Source: Betaproteobacteria bacterium
Lineage (GTDB): Bacteria; Pseudomonadota; Gammaproteobacteria; Burkholderiales; Casimicrobiaceae
Length of the DNA: 64,000 bases
Reading direction: 5' to 3'
NCBI GenBank assembly: GCA_016861105.1
Contig: BOKS01000001.1
Span: 620,001-684,000, forward strand
A model generated the notes under the pieces. That model worked only from the letters and a program-made list of their open reading frames with translations, searched no databases and was not told the DNA's origin. The position numbers and the translations under genes are program-made. This document shows, piece after piece, positions 9,194 through 17,008 of this stretch; position 1 is the stretch's first letter; the number at the start of each line of letters is the position of its first letter.

Positions 9194-10015
9194 CTACGGC
9201 GCGCGGCTGCGCGCCCCGGGACCCGTCAGCGGCACGAAGCGCACCGGCAGCACCACGCTGCGCTCCAGGGATCCGTCGGCCCGCTTGACGATCAGCAGCA
9301 GTTCCTGCCCGGTCCAGCCGCGGTCGACGGGGATGACCAGCCGCCCGCCCGGCTTCAGCTGGTCGACGAGCGGCTGCGGCACGCGCGGCGCGCCGGCGGT
9401 CACGACGATCGCGTCGAACGGGGCGCGCTCCGGCAGCCCGCGGTAGCCGTCGCCGATCGTCACCGCGACGTTGTTCACCGCCAGCGACGCGAGCCGCTGC
9501 GCGGCCTCGCGGCCGAGCGGCTCGACGATCTCGATCGAGTGCACCTGCCGCGCGAGCCGCGCCAGCACGGCCGCCTGGTAGCCCGAGCCGGTGCCGATCT
9601 CGAGGACCACGTCGCCGGGCCCCGGCGCGGCGAGGTCGGTCATGAGCGCGACGATGAACGGCTGCGAGATCGTCTGGCCGTGACCGATGGGGAGCGGCCG
9701 GTTGGCGTAGGCCTCGTGGGCGAGGCCCGACGGGACGTAGCGGTGCCGCGGCACCGCCGCGAGCGCAGCGATCACGCGCGGCGCGAGCGCGGAGCGTCCC
9801 GTCGTCGCCGCGGTGTCGCGGACCATCGCGACGATTTCCTCGACCATGGCCGCGCGCTCCGCGTCGCGCGCGTCGTCCGCCGCCGCGCCGTTCGCCCCCG
9901 CGGCGAGCACGAGGCCCATCGTCGCGCCGGCCGCGCGGCGCCAGCCCTCGCGCCACTGCACTGCCCACCGCCGCAGGTTTGCGCACCGCATCGTCGCCTC
10001 CGCGCTGCGAGTCAT
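9194..10015 (-). CDS. pcm: protein-L-isoaspartate O-methyltransferase
   Basis: A 273-residue protein that would use SAM to methylate L-isoaspartyl residues and start repair of damaged proteins. Family signatures are PRHRYVP, AYANRPLPIGHGQTISQPFIVALMTDLA, and motif I VLEIGTGSGYQAAVLARL, then GDGYRGLPERAPFDAIVVTAGAP and PGGRLVIPV. The first 55 residues include a hydrophobic, Ala-rich stretch that could be a signal peptide, so this may be an exported variant like those seen in some proteobacteria. The ATG 10015 lies six bases after a GACAAT -10-like hexamer. It is the third methyltransferase in a row and is convergent with the other two. Confidence 0.92.
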   Translation of the reverse strand: MTRSAEATMRCANLRRWAVQWREGWRRAAGATMGLVLAAGANGAAADDARDAERAAMVEEIVAMVRDTAATTGRSALAPRVIAALAAVPRHRYVPSGLAHEAYANRPLPIGHGQTISQPFIVALMTDLAAPGPGDVVLEIGTGSGYQAAVLARLARQVHSIEIVEPLGREAAQRLASLAVNNVAVTIGDGYRGLPERAPFDAIVVTAGAPRVPQPLVDQLKPGGRLVIPVDRGWTGQELLLIVKRADGSLERSVVLPVRFVPLTGPGARSRAP

Positions 10016-10021
10016 GCATCC

Positions 10022-10027
10022 ATTGTC
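10022..10027 (-). promoter_or_regulatory. -10-like hexamer for pcm (GACAAT)
   Basis: GACAAT on the minus strand ends six bases before the pcm ATG at 10015, so transcription would begin at or next to the start codon. It is one of several similar arrangements in the window. Confidence 0.4.
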
Positions 10028-10085
10028 CTCCCGCAGGCCCCCGGACGCGCACGCGGATCCGGCAGCCGCCGCCGGCGCGCTCGCC

Positions 10086-10091
10086 TACAAT
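10086..10091 (+). promoter_or_regulatory. -10-like hexamer (TACAAT) for the 2OG-Fe(II) oxygenase gene
   Basis: TACAAT is followed by seven bases and then ATG 10099, with no Shine-Dalgarno sequence, consistent with a leaderless mRNA. Confidence 0.45.
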
Positions 10092-10098
10092 GCGCACG

Positions 10099-10707
10099 AT
10101 GAACGCGCCTGCCGAACGCCTGATCCGCCACGGCGTCGTCCGCTTCGAGGGCTTCCTGCCGGCCGGCGAGGCGCGAGCGCTCTACGAGGCGGTGCTCGCG
10201 CACGAGGGCGCGTTCGTGCCGTCGCGCACGCACGACGAGAACCCCGACATCCGCCGCTCGCTCGTCCTCGATCCCCCGCCGGCGCTGGTCGCGCCCGTCG
10301 TGACGCGCGTGCGCGCGGCGATGCCGCAGGTGCTCGCCGCGATCCGCCTGCCCGAGGTCGTCGTCGGCACCATCGAGGCGCAGGTGACGGCGAGCAACGA
10401 CGAGGCGTTCTTCGGCATCCATACGGACGCGGGCTACGGCGCCAACGACCTGCGGCACCTCACCTACGTCTACTACCTCCACGGCGAGCCGAAGGGCTTC
10501 GCAGGGGGCGAGCTGCGCGTCTACGACGACGTCCTGCGCAACCAGCGCCTCGCGCGCGGCCCGACCTTCCAGGCGATCGAGCCTGCGCACAACACGATCG
10601 TCTTCTTCTGGGCTCGCGCCATGCACGAGGTCCGGCCGGTGCGCGTGCCGTCCGGCGCGTTCCGCGACAGCCGCTTCACCGTCAACGGCTGGGTCAACAA
10701 GGCCTGA
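10099..10707 (+). CDS. 2-oxoglutarate/Fe(II)-dependent oxygenase
   Basis: A 202-residue cytosolic protein of the prolyl-4-hydroxylase-like 2OG-Fe(II) family. The iron triad is visible: GIHTDAGYG (His and Asp) near residue 105 and MHEVRPV (distal His, followed by the 2OG-binding Arg) near residue 178. The surroundings HLTYVYYLHGEPKGFAGGELRVYDD and NTIVFFWARAMHEV match the double-stranded beta-helix of this family. The substrate is unknown. ATG 10099 is preferred because a -10-like TACAAT overlaps the alternative ATG at 10090. Confidence 0.85.
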   Translation: MNAPAERLIRHGVVRFEGFLPAGEARALYEAVLAHEGAFVPSRTHDENPDIRRSLVLDPPPALVAPVVTRVRAAMPQVLAAIRLPEVVVGTIEAQVTASNDEAFFGIHTDAGYGANDLRHLTYVYYLHGEPKGFAGGELRVYDDVLRNQRLARGPTFQAIEPAHNTIVFFWARAMHEVRPVRVPSGAFRDSRFTVNGWVNKA

Positions 10708-10758
10708 GCGGCGCGCGCGGGGCACGGACGCGCTCCTTGCCCGCGCGGGGCGCCGCCG

Positions 10759-11205
10759 TCAGGTGGTCTCCTCGTCGGGCCAGCTCTTGATGTAGCTCTT
10801 CAGCATCCGGTTCTCGAACGACTGGTCCTCGTAGACCGCCTTGGCCACGTCGTGGAACGACACGACGCCGAGGAGCGTCGACCCGTCCATCACCGGCACG
10901 TAGCGCGCATGGCGATCGAGCATCACGCGGCGCAGCTCCATCACCTCGAGCGACGGCGGCGCGGTCAGCGGGTCGCGCTCGTAGACCGCCTCGATGCTCA
11001 CGTCGCCCAGCACGCCGTCGCGCTGCGCGATCGTCTCCAGCACCTCCCGGAACGTGAGCATCCCGGCGAGCCGGCCGTGGTCCATGACGACCAGCGACCC
11101 GATGTCGTGCTGCGCCATCACCTTGACCGCGTCGATCACGGACGCGGACGGCGTGGTGGTGAACAGGGTGCTGCCCTTGATGCGAAGGATCTCGCTGACG
11201 CGCAT
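10759..11205 (-). CDS. two-CBS-domain protein
   Basis: A 148-residue soluble protein made of two CBS domains in tandem. The first is about residues 1-65 (ILRIKGSTLFTTTPSASVIDAVKVMAQHDIGSLVVMDHGRLAGMLTFREV) and the second about 75-135 (DPLTAPPSLEVMELRRVMLDRHARYVPVMDGSTLLGVVSFHDVAKAV). CBS pairs usually bind adenine nucleotides and regulate a partner. None is fused or adjacent here. Stand-alone CBS proteins of this length are common in betaproteobacteria. A ribosome-site GGAGG lies just before ATG 11205. Confidence 0.9.
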   Translation of the reverse strand: MRVSEILRIKGSTLFTTTPSASVIDAVKVMAQHDIGSLVVMDHGRLAGMLTFREVLETIAQRDGVLGDVSIEAVYERDPLTAPPSLEVMELRRVMLDRHARYVPVMDGSTLLGVVSFHDVAKAVYEDQSFENRMLKSYIKSWPDEETT

Positions 11206-11431
11206 GTCCGGCCCTCCTCCCCCGACGCCCCCTGGCTAGTGTCCCTGGCCGGAAGTCCGTTCTGCAAAGGCGAACGAGGAACGGCGCGCGGCACACTGTC
11301 GCCGCCCATCCGTCCTCGTCGCCTCTGTGCCGCCGGCGCGTTCACGATCGACGCATGCTTCGACGAACCTCCGACCGTGGACACAAGGGTACTCCCGCCG
11401 TCCGGGGACCGGCAACGGCAGCGGGCCGGGG

Positions 11432-13555
11432 TCAGCGGTAGAGCACCTCCGGCAGCCACAGCCCGATGCCGGGGAAGATGTACAGCAGCGCCAGCGCCAC
11501 GACCTGGATCCCCATGAACGGCAGCATGCCGCCGAAGATCTGGTTCAGCGTGACGTGGGGCGGCGCGACACCCTTGAGGTAGAACGCCGCCATCGCCACC
11601 GGTGGCGACAGGAACGCGGTCTGCAGGTTGAGCGCGACGAGCAGGCCGAAGAACAGCGGGTCGATCTGGAAGTGCGCGAGCAGCGGGATGAAGATCGGCA
11701 TGAAGATGACGATGATCTCCGTCCACTCCAGCGGCCAGCCGAGAATGAAGATGATGAACTGCGCAAGCAGCATGAACTGCACGGGCGTCAGGTCCAGCGA
11801 CAGCACCCACTGGTTCACGATCTCCTGGCCGCCGAGCAGCGCGAACGCGGCGGAGAAGATCGACGAGCCGACGAACAGCCAGCACACCATCGCGCTCGTC
11901 TTCGCGGTCAGGAACGACGACTCCCTGAGGATCACCCCGACGTCGCGCACCGTCTGCGACGTCGCCCGCGACGGCGACTCCCGCCGGTGGTTCGCGTAGC
12001 GGTAGGCGATCGCGAGCACGAAACCGCCGAGCGCGCCCACGGCGGCAGCCTCGGTCGGCGTCGCCAGGCCGAACACGATCGAGCCCAGCACGGCGAGGAT
12101 CAGGATCGCCAGCGGGAAGAACGACAGCAGCAGCATCTTGAAGATCTCGAGCCGCTCCCAGGTCATGAACGCGTAGATGCCGGCGAGGGCCGCGAGCGCC
12201 ACCGCGAGGACGATCCAGAACCACCCCGGGACCGGCAGCCGCTCGGCAGCCGCAGCGGCGGCCGGGCTCGACGCGCCCGGCGGCTCGGCGACGCCGGCAG
12301 GGCCGGCGTCGGTGCCCGTCGGCTGCCCTGCCGCCGCCTGCGCCGCCGGCGGCTCCGCGGCAGCGCCCTCCTCGGCCGGGGGCTCGGCGAGCCCGGCGTC
12401 GCCCGCCGGCGGCTCCGCGAGTCCCGTGCCGCTGACCGGCGGCTCCGCGAGTCCCGTGCCGCTGACCGGCGGCTCCGCGAGTCCCGTGCCGCTGACCGGC
12501 GGCTCCGCGAGCCCCGTGCCGCTGACCGGCGGCTCGGCGAGACCGGTCGCCGCTTCGTCGGCCGCGAAGCCGGCGATCTCGAGGCCCGAGTAGTCCACCT
12601 CTTCCACGACCTTCGTCGCGCCGAGGTATGTGACCACCAGCAGCGAGCCGATCGCCAGCGCCGGCAGCATGGTGACCAGGAACTGGCCCCACACCGTGCT
12701 CGCGGGGACGCCGAGGCTGCGTCCGCCGAGTGCGCCGAGGAGCCCGGTGAAGGCGTTGCGGCGCTGCGTGGCGAGCGGCACGAGCGCCGGCGAAGGCGGG
12801 ACGGTCGATTCGCTCTCCGGCAGCGGCGGCGCCGCGGAGGGCTTCAGTTTCGCGACGAGGATCACGTAGCCGACGTAGAGCGCGGCGAGCATCAGCCCCG
12901 GGAAGAACGCGCCGGCGTAGAGCTGGACGACCGAGACGCCGGCCGTCGCCCCGTAGACGATCAGCAGCACGGACGGCGGGATCAGGATGCCGAGGCACCC
13001 CCCGGCCGTGATGGAACCGGCGGACAGCTGCGTGCTGTAGCCCGCGCGCAGCATCGCCGGGAACGCGAGCAGCCCCATCAGCGTGACCACCGCGCCGACG
13101 ATGCCGGTGGCCGTGGCGAAGATCGCGCAGGTCACGATCGTGGCGACCGCCAGCGACCCGGGAATGCGCGCCAGCGACAGGTGCAGGCTCCGGAACAGGC
13201 GCTCGATCAGCGCGGAGCGCTCGACCAGGTAGCCCATGAACACGAACAGCGGCACGGCGATCAGCACGTCGTTGGCCATGACCGCGTAGGTGCGCTGCAC
13301 CATCAGGTCGAGCACCTGCCGGACCGCGAGGTCGGGGTTCACGCTGCGGTAGGCGAGCCAGGCGAACAGCACGCCCATCCCCATCAGCGTGAAGGCCGTG
13401 GGGAACCCGAGCATGATCGTCACCACGACCAGCGCGAGCATCAGCAGGCCGATGTGGCCGTTGGTGAGGTTGCCCCACGGCGTCATCACGACGATGGTGC
13501 CGAGGATCAGCGCCATCAGGCCGAACCCGAACCACAGCTCCTTGCGGATCCTCAT
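11432..13555 (-). CDS. dctM: TRAP transporter large permease (DctM/FcbT3-like) with repeat insert
   Basis: A 707-residue inner-membrane protein that would form the sodium-coupled channel of a TRAP importer. The N-terminal part (GLMALILGTIVVMTPWG, FVFMGYLVERS, GATAGVSVVQLYAGAFFPGLML) and C-terminal part (LATPTEAAAVGALG, WPLEWTEIIVIFMPIFIPLL, LNLQTAFLSPPVAMAAFYLKGV) are classic DctM membrane segments. Length fits the long FcbT3-type subfamily (mannitol/chloroaromatic or keto-acid class) rather than the usual 430 residues. Between them, about residues 340-440, lies a Pro/Ala/Gly-rich loop with GLAEPPVSGT repeated four times. It starts 28 bases after dctQ. Confidence 0.92.
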   Translation of the reverse strand: MRIRKELWFGFGLMALILGTIVVMTPWGNLTNGHIGLLMLALVVVTIMLGFPTAFTLMGMGVLFAWLAYRSVNPDLAVRQVLDLMVQRTYAVMANDVLIAVPLFVFMGYLVERSALIERLFRSLHLSLARIPGSLAVATIVTCAIFATATGIVGAVVTLMGLLAFPAMLRAGYSTQLSAGSITAGGCLGILIPPSVLLIVYGATAGVSVVQLYAGAFFPGLMLAALYVGYVILVAKLKPSAAPPLPESESTVPPSPALVPLATQRRNAFTGLLGALGGRSLGVPASTVWGQFLVTMLPALAIGSLLVVTYLGATKVVEEVDYSGLEIAGFAADEAATGLAEPPVSGTGLAEPPVSGTGLAEPPVSGTGLAEPPVSGTGLAEPPAGDAGLAEPPAEEGAAAEPPAAQAAAGQPTGTDAGPAGVAEPPGASSPAAAAAAERLPVPGWFWIVLAVALAALAGIYAFMTWERLEIFKMLLLSFFPLAILILAVLGSIVFGLATPTEAAAVGALGGFVLAIAYRYANHRRESPSRATSQTVRDVGVILRESSFLTAKTSAMVCWLFVGSSIFSAAFALLGGQEIVNQWVLSLDLTPVQFMLLAQFIIFILGWPLEWTEIIVIFMPIFIPLLAHFQIDPLFFGLLVALNLQTAFLSPPVAMAAFYLKGVAPPHVTLNQIFGGMLPFMGIQVVALALLYIFPGIGLWLPEVLYR
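12408..12530. repeat. 30-bp tandem repeat within dctM
   Basis: Four near-perfect 30-base units, each encoding GLAEPPVSGT on the minus strand, with more degenerate copies on both sides (about 12370-12545). The units differ by single bases (GTCCCG or GCCCCG). Because 30 is a multiple of three, copy-number change would keep the frame. Confidence 0.9.
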
Positions 13556-13583
13556 GCGCCCGCCCCGCGGCGCGCCGCCGCCC

Positions 13584-14201
13584 TCATCGGGGCGCCGCCT
13601 TCGCTCCGGCGCCGGGGCCGTCCCCGGGCGCGCCGTCGGCGTGCACCATCTCCTTCAGCTTGTCGACGTCGACCTCCTCGACGTCCTCCTCGCGCGAGGG
13701 CCACGCCCCGTCGCGCAGGCAGAGGATGCAGCGGATGATCTCGACGATCCCCTGGAACAGCAGGAACAGGCCCGCGACGGGGATCACCGTCTTGAACGGG
13801 TAGATCGGCGGCCCCTCGGCGGTCACGTTGCTGTGCTCGCGGATCGCCCAGGACTCCGCGGCGTAGAAGTAGCCGGCGTAGGTGAGCGCGATCACGCCGG
13901 GGATGAAGAACACGACGTAGAGCGTGAGGTCGATCGTCGCCTGCGTGCGCGGCGAGAAGAACCCGTAGAGGACGTCGCCGCGCACGTGGCCGTTCTTCGC
14001 GAGCGTGTAGGCCCCGGCCATCATGAACAGCGTGCCGTACTGGATGATCATGGCGTCGAACGCCCAGGCGTGCGGGTCGCCCAGCACGTAGCGCGAGAAC
14101 ACCTCCCAGCTCACCTGCAGCGTGAGCAGGACGATCAGGAACGAAAACGCGTGGCCGACGAACGTCGACAGCTTGTCGACCGAGAGCAGGAAGCGCTGCA
14201 T
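13584..14201 (-). CDS. dctQ: TRAP transporter small permease (DctQ/FcbT2-like)
   Basis: A 205-residue protein with four membrane spans, including FSFLIVLLTLQVSWEVFSRYVLG and WAFDAMIIQYGTLFMMAGAYTLAKNGHVRGDVLYGFFSPRTQATIDLTLY. The VSWEVFSRYVLG and NGHVRGDV segments are the DctQ family signatures. It pairs with the DctM permease and is preceded by the binding-protein gene. The C-terminal tail (PSREEDVEEVDVDKLKEMVHA) is acidic and cytoplasmic. It would be translated from the same transcript as dctP, after an intercistronic hairpin. Confidence 0.92.
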   Translation of the reverse strand: MQRFLLSVDKLSTFVGHAFSFLIVLLTLQVSWEVFSRYVLGDPHAWAFDAMIIQYGTLFMMAGAYTLAKNGHVRGDVLYGFFSPRTQATIDLTLYVVFFIPGVIALTYAGYFYAAESWAIREHSNVTAEGPPIYPFKTVIPVAGLFLLFQGIVEIIRCILCLRDGAWPSREEDVEEVDVDKLKEMVHADGAPGDGPGAGAKAAPR

Positions 14202-14266
14202 GGGAGACCCAGGCGGCCGCCGTGGCCCTGGCCACGGGCGGCGGCTGCGACCGCGCGGCTGCGCAC

Positions 14267-14295
14267 CGGCCGCCCGGCGCCGTGCCGGGCGGCCG
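14267..14295. terminator. strong intercistronic hairpin between dctP and dctQ
   Basis: A perfect 12-base-pair GC stem (CGGCCGCCCGGC at 14267-14278 with its complement at 14284-14295) and a five-base loop. There is no T-tract on the transcribed side. It lies 3' of dctP and 5' of dctQ; a second perfect short palindrome sits at 14221-14236. Known SBP-transporter operons use such hairpins to limit read-through or protect the upstream message. Confidence 0.65.
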
Positions 14296-14325
14296 CCGAG
14301 GCGCGCGCGGCGGCCGGTTGCGGCG

Positions 14326-15480
14326 TCAGCTCTTCTTCGCCGGCGCCGGCTTGGCGAAGTAGTGGTTGTACGCCATCCGCCGGTTGACGTTGGTATCCAG
14401 GTCCCAGCGCACCGCTCGCTCGGCGAACGCCTTCTGCGAGGCCTCGATCTCCTTGAACAGCGCGTTGTCCGCCGCCTTCTTCGCCGCGGCCTGGTCGTAG
14501 GCGGTGAGCTGGCGCTGCAGCACCGGATCGGGCGTCTTGTAGAAGCGCACGCCCTGCTTCTGCTGCATCTCGAGGTAGTCCTTCGAGTAGCGGTCGACCG
14601 CCTTCCAAGACATGTCGGCCGACGCCGCCTCGACGGCGTTGTCGATGATCGCCTTCAGCTTGGCCGGCAGCGCGTCGTACTTCGCCTTGTTGAACATGAT
14701 CTCGAACTGCTCGGCGTTCTGGTGGAAGCTCTGCAGCATGCACACCTTCGAGACGTCCGGGAAGCCGAGGATGCGGTCCGACGAGGCGTTGTTGAACTCC
14801 GCGGCGTCCAGCAGGCCGCGGTCCATCGCCGGAACGATCTCGCCGCCGGGCAGCGCGTTCACCGCGGCGCCCAGCCCCGTGAACACGTCGATCGAGATGC
14901 CGACGGTGCGGAACTTGAGGCCCCTGAAATCCTCGTTGCGCGTGATCGGCTTCTTGAACCAGCCGAGCGGCTGGGTCGGCATCGGGCCGTAGGGGAACGA
15001 GACGACGTTCGCGCCGATCGACGCGTAGAGCTTGTTCAGCAGCTCCTTGCCGCCGCCGTACTTGTGCCAGGCGAGCAGCATGTTCGCGTCCATGCCGAAC
15101 GCGGGACCGGAGCCCCAGAGCGCGAGCGCGGTCTGCTTGCCGTAGTGGTAGACGAGCACGCCGTGGCCGCCGTCCAGCGTGCCCTTCGACACCGCGTCGA
15201 GCAGGCCGAACGCGGGCACGACCGCGCCCGCCGGCAGCACCTCGATCTTGAGCTCGCCGCCGGTCATGTCGTTGACCTTCTTGGCGAAGTCGTTCGCGTA
15301 CTCGTGGAAGATGTCCTTGGCCGGCCACGTCGACTGCCAGCGCATGGACACCGGGCTGGCCTGGCCCTTCGCGATCATCGGGAAGCCGAGCGCGGCACCG
15401 GCGGCGGCGACGCCCGACGAAGCCTTCAGGAACCTGCGGCGCGTGCCGGCGGCCGCCGGCGAAGGGGTCTTGCGAGTCAT
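14326..15480 (-). CDS. dctP: TRAP transporter substrate-binding protein (DctP/FcbT1/TakP-like), Tat signal
   Basis: A 384-residue periplasmic solute receptor. It begins with a twin-arginine signal (GTRRRFLKASSGVAAAGAALG). The mature part reads SMRWQSTWPAKDIFHEYANDFAKKVNDMTGGELKIEVLPAGAVVPAFGLLDAVSKGTLDGGHG, characteristic of the COG4663-type receptors that include chloroaromatic and 2-oxoacid binders. The central FRGLKFRTVGISIDVFTGLGAAVNALPGGEIVPAMDRG carries the conserved ligand-binding Arg. Aromatic-acid or keto-acid import would suit the pobA and hmgA neighbours, but that is only inference. GGAGGA lies just before the ATG, fixing the start at 15480. Confidence 0.92.
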   Translation of the reverse strand: MTRKTPSPAAAGTRRRFLKASSGVAAAGAALGFPMIAKGQASPVSMRWQSTWPAKDIFHEYANDFAKKVNDMTGGELKIEVLPAGAVVPAFGLLDAVSKGTLDGGHGVLVYHYGKQTALALWGSGPAFGMDANMLLAWHKYGGGKELLNKLYASIGANVVSFPYGPMPTQPLGWFKKPITRNEDFRGLKFRTVGISIDVFTGLGAAVNALPGGEIVPAMDRGLLDAAEFNNASSDRILGFPDVSKVCMLQSFHQNAEQFEIMFNKAKYDALPAKLKAIIDNAVEAASADMSWKAVDRYSKDYLEMQQKQGVRFYKTPDPVLQRQLTAYDQAAAKKAADNALFKEIEASQKAFAERAVRWDLDTNVNRRMAYNHYFAKPAPAKKS

Positions 15481-16062
15481 GGATTCCTCCGAGGAAGTCA
15501 ACGCTTCACGACGTCTGACGGCGGGGGGTGGATGTGGGCATTGTCCCGCCGGAAACCTGCGGGCCGGGCTCGATGGCCTGTACCGACCCGTCGCGGCTGC
15601 CATTATAGACACGTCGTCCGGGCCGATCGCGTGCCCGGGCCGACGTCCCGTGGCGCGCGCAGGTACGGCGCCACGCCCCGGGCGTCCCGGAACCGGCCGC
15701 GCGCGCGACCGGCCCGCGTGCGGCCTCGTGCGTAGGCGCGGGGCGCGGCGCGCCGAGCGGGTTCGACAGGAGCCCGGGACCCGCAGCGCGGCACGATGCC
15801 GAACCCCGCCGCCAGTGTCTTGCCGCGTGGCCATCCGCGTACCGCCGTCGAGCACCCGGTCGTCCGGGCAGCGCCTCCGCCGAGGGAACCCTGGGCTCCG
15901 CTGCCTGTCCGCCAGCAGGTGGGCGTGCCGCCGTGGCGCGAGATGGAGCGCCGCGCCGTCGCGCAGCGCCCCCTCACAGCGCCGACCTCCTTCGGACGGG
16001 GCTTGGGCATGCGCCTTGCGCATGGGCCGGTGGGACCGTCGGCAAGTCGAGGAGATGCTCCG
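15481..16062. other. 580-base region without a recognisable gene
   Basis: Between the dctP start and the broken DUF411 gene I see no frame with a recognisable domain. It holds the TATAAT element for dctP, and the open frames on both strands are Arg/Pro-rich and not gene-like. A degraded relative of a metal-resistance gene cannot be excluded. Confidence 0.5.
15602..15607 (-). promoter_or_regulatory. consensus -10 (TATAAT) upstream of dctP
   Basis: A perfect TATAAT on the minus strand, in a GC-rich background, about 122 bases before the dctP ATG. No good -35 is visible at 16-18 bases, so an activator may be needed. The predicted leader is about 115 bases. Confidence 0.5.
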
Positions 16063-16487
16063 TTGACGAACCGGCTTGCCAAGCGACGCCGGGTCCTGCA
16101 GGCGATCCTTGCCGCCCCGCTGATCGTCCGCGTGCCCGGGGCGGCGGCGGCGGGAAGACCCGTCGAGGTGTGGAAAGGCCCCGGCTGCGGCTGCTGCAAC
16201 GATTGGATCGCCATCCTCGGGCGGGCGGGCTTCGCGGTGACCGCCCACGACACCGGGAACGCCGCCGCCCGCCGGACGGCCGGGATCGACCTCAAGTTCG
16301 CGAGTTGCCATACGGCGATCGTCGACGGGTACGCACTCGAGGGTCACGTCCCGGTGCGAGAGGACTCGCGGTCCCGGGCATGCCGATCGGCTCGCCGGGC
16401 ATGGAACAGGGCACGCGCCTCGAACCCTACACGGTCCTGCTGCTACATCGCGGCGGAACCGCTACGGCGTACGCGACGTACGGCTAG
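16063..16487 (+). pseudogene. DUF411 (periplasmic metal-binding) gene, frameshifted with internal deletion
   Basis: The frame starts at TTG 16063 after a GGAG site and gives a signal region (RRRVLQAILAAPLIVRVPGAAAA), then the DUF411 core VEVWKGPGCGCCNDWIAILGRAGFAVTAHD, SCHTAIVDGYALEGHVP. After about 16356 the frame is lost and the family C-terminus (RGLAVPGMPIGSPGMEQG, then VLLLHRGG) continues in another frame to the stop at 16487. The expected 15 or so residues between GHVP and RGLAVPG are missing, so a small out-of-frame deletion occurred. DUF411 proteins are linked to copper resistance, fitting the location at the edge of the copper island. Confidence 0.8.
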
Positions 16488-17004
16488 CTAGCGCCGCGCG
16501 CACGCGGCGGCGGCACGGCGGCCGTGGGCCGGAGCCGGGCCGCGGGACAGCCGGACCCCACCCGGACGTCAGCGCGCGCGCGGCTGCGGTCAGCGCCAGC
16601 GCGGGCACGACGAGCCACTGCAGCAGAGGCGAAAGCCCGATGCAGAGCGAGCCGATCGCGGCCACCGGCATCAGCGGCGAGTAGGCCCAGGCAGCGCGGA
16701 CGTCGACGTCGAGCCATTCGCTGAAGACCGTGTACCCGAGCCCGGTCAGGAGCGTGAGGACCGCGACCGGCGCGAAGCGGCGGGCCGGCCAGCGGCCATC
16801 GCCCGCGAGCGCGACGGCGATCGACTTCAGCGCGATCAACGCGTCGCCGCCCGTGCGGTGCAACGCGGCAGCGACGATCTCCCGCGTCGTTCCGGCGGTC
16901 GCGAGCGTGTACAGCGGCATGTGGCCGAACTCCCACAGCAGGTGCCCGGAAACGCCGACGGCCAGGTAGCGCCGCAGCGCGGAGAGCCACCGCGCGCCCT
17001 CCAT
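16462..17004 (-). CDS. membrane protein of the copper island, unknown family
   Basis: A 180-residue protein with about four spans (SGHLLWEFGHMPLYTL, APVAVLTLLTGLGYTVFSEWLDV, AAWAYSPLMPVAAIGSLCIGLSPLLQWLVVPALALTAAA). The motif GHLLWEFGHMPLYT with conserved His residues recurs in small membrane proteins found beside copper ATPase genes, but I know no function. It starts four bases after the P-type ATPase stop, so they share a transcript. Its 3' end overlaps the converging DUF411 remnant by 26 bases; the Pro/Arg-rich final 30 residues might be extra. Confidence 0.65.
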   Translation of the reverse strand: MEGARWLSALRRYLAVGVSGHLLWEFGHMPLYTLATAGTTREIVAAALHRTGGDALIALKSIAVALAGDGRWPARRFAPVAVLTLLTGLGYTVFSEWLDVDVRAAWAYSPLMPVAAIGSLCIGLSPLLQWLVVPALALTAAARALTSGWGPAVPRPGSGPRPPCRRRVRAALASRTSRTP

Positions 17005-17008
17005 CGGC

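Noticed and set aside
15796..16062. N-terminal extension of the DUF411 gene from ATG 15796
   Set aside because: The stretch is Arg/Pro-rich and precedes a proper signal sequence; TTG 16063 with a ribosome site gives a normal protein.
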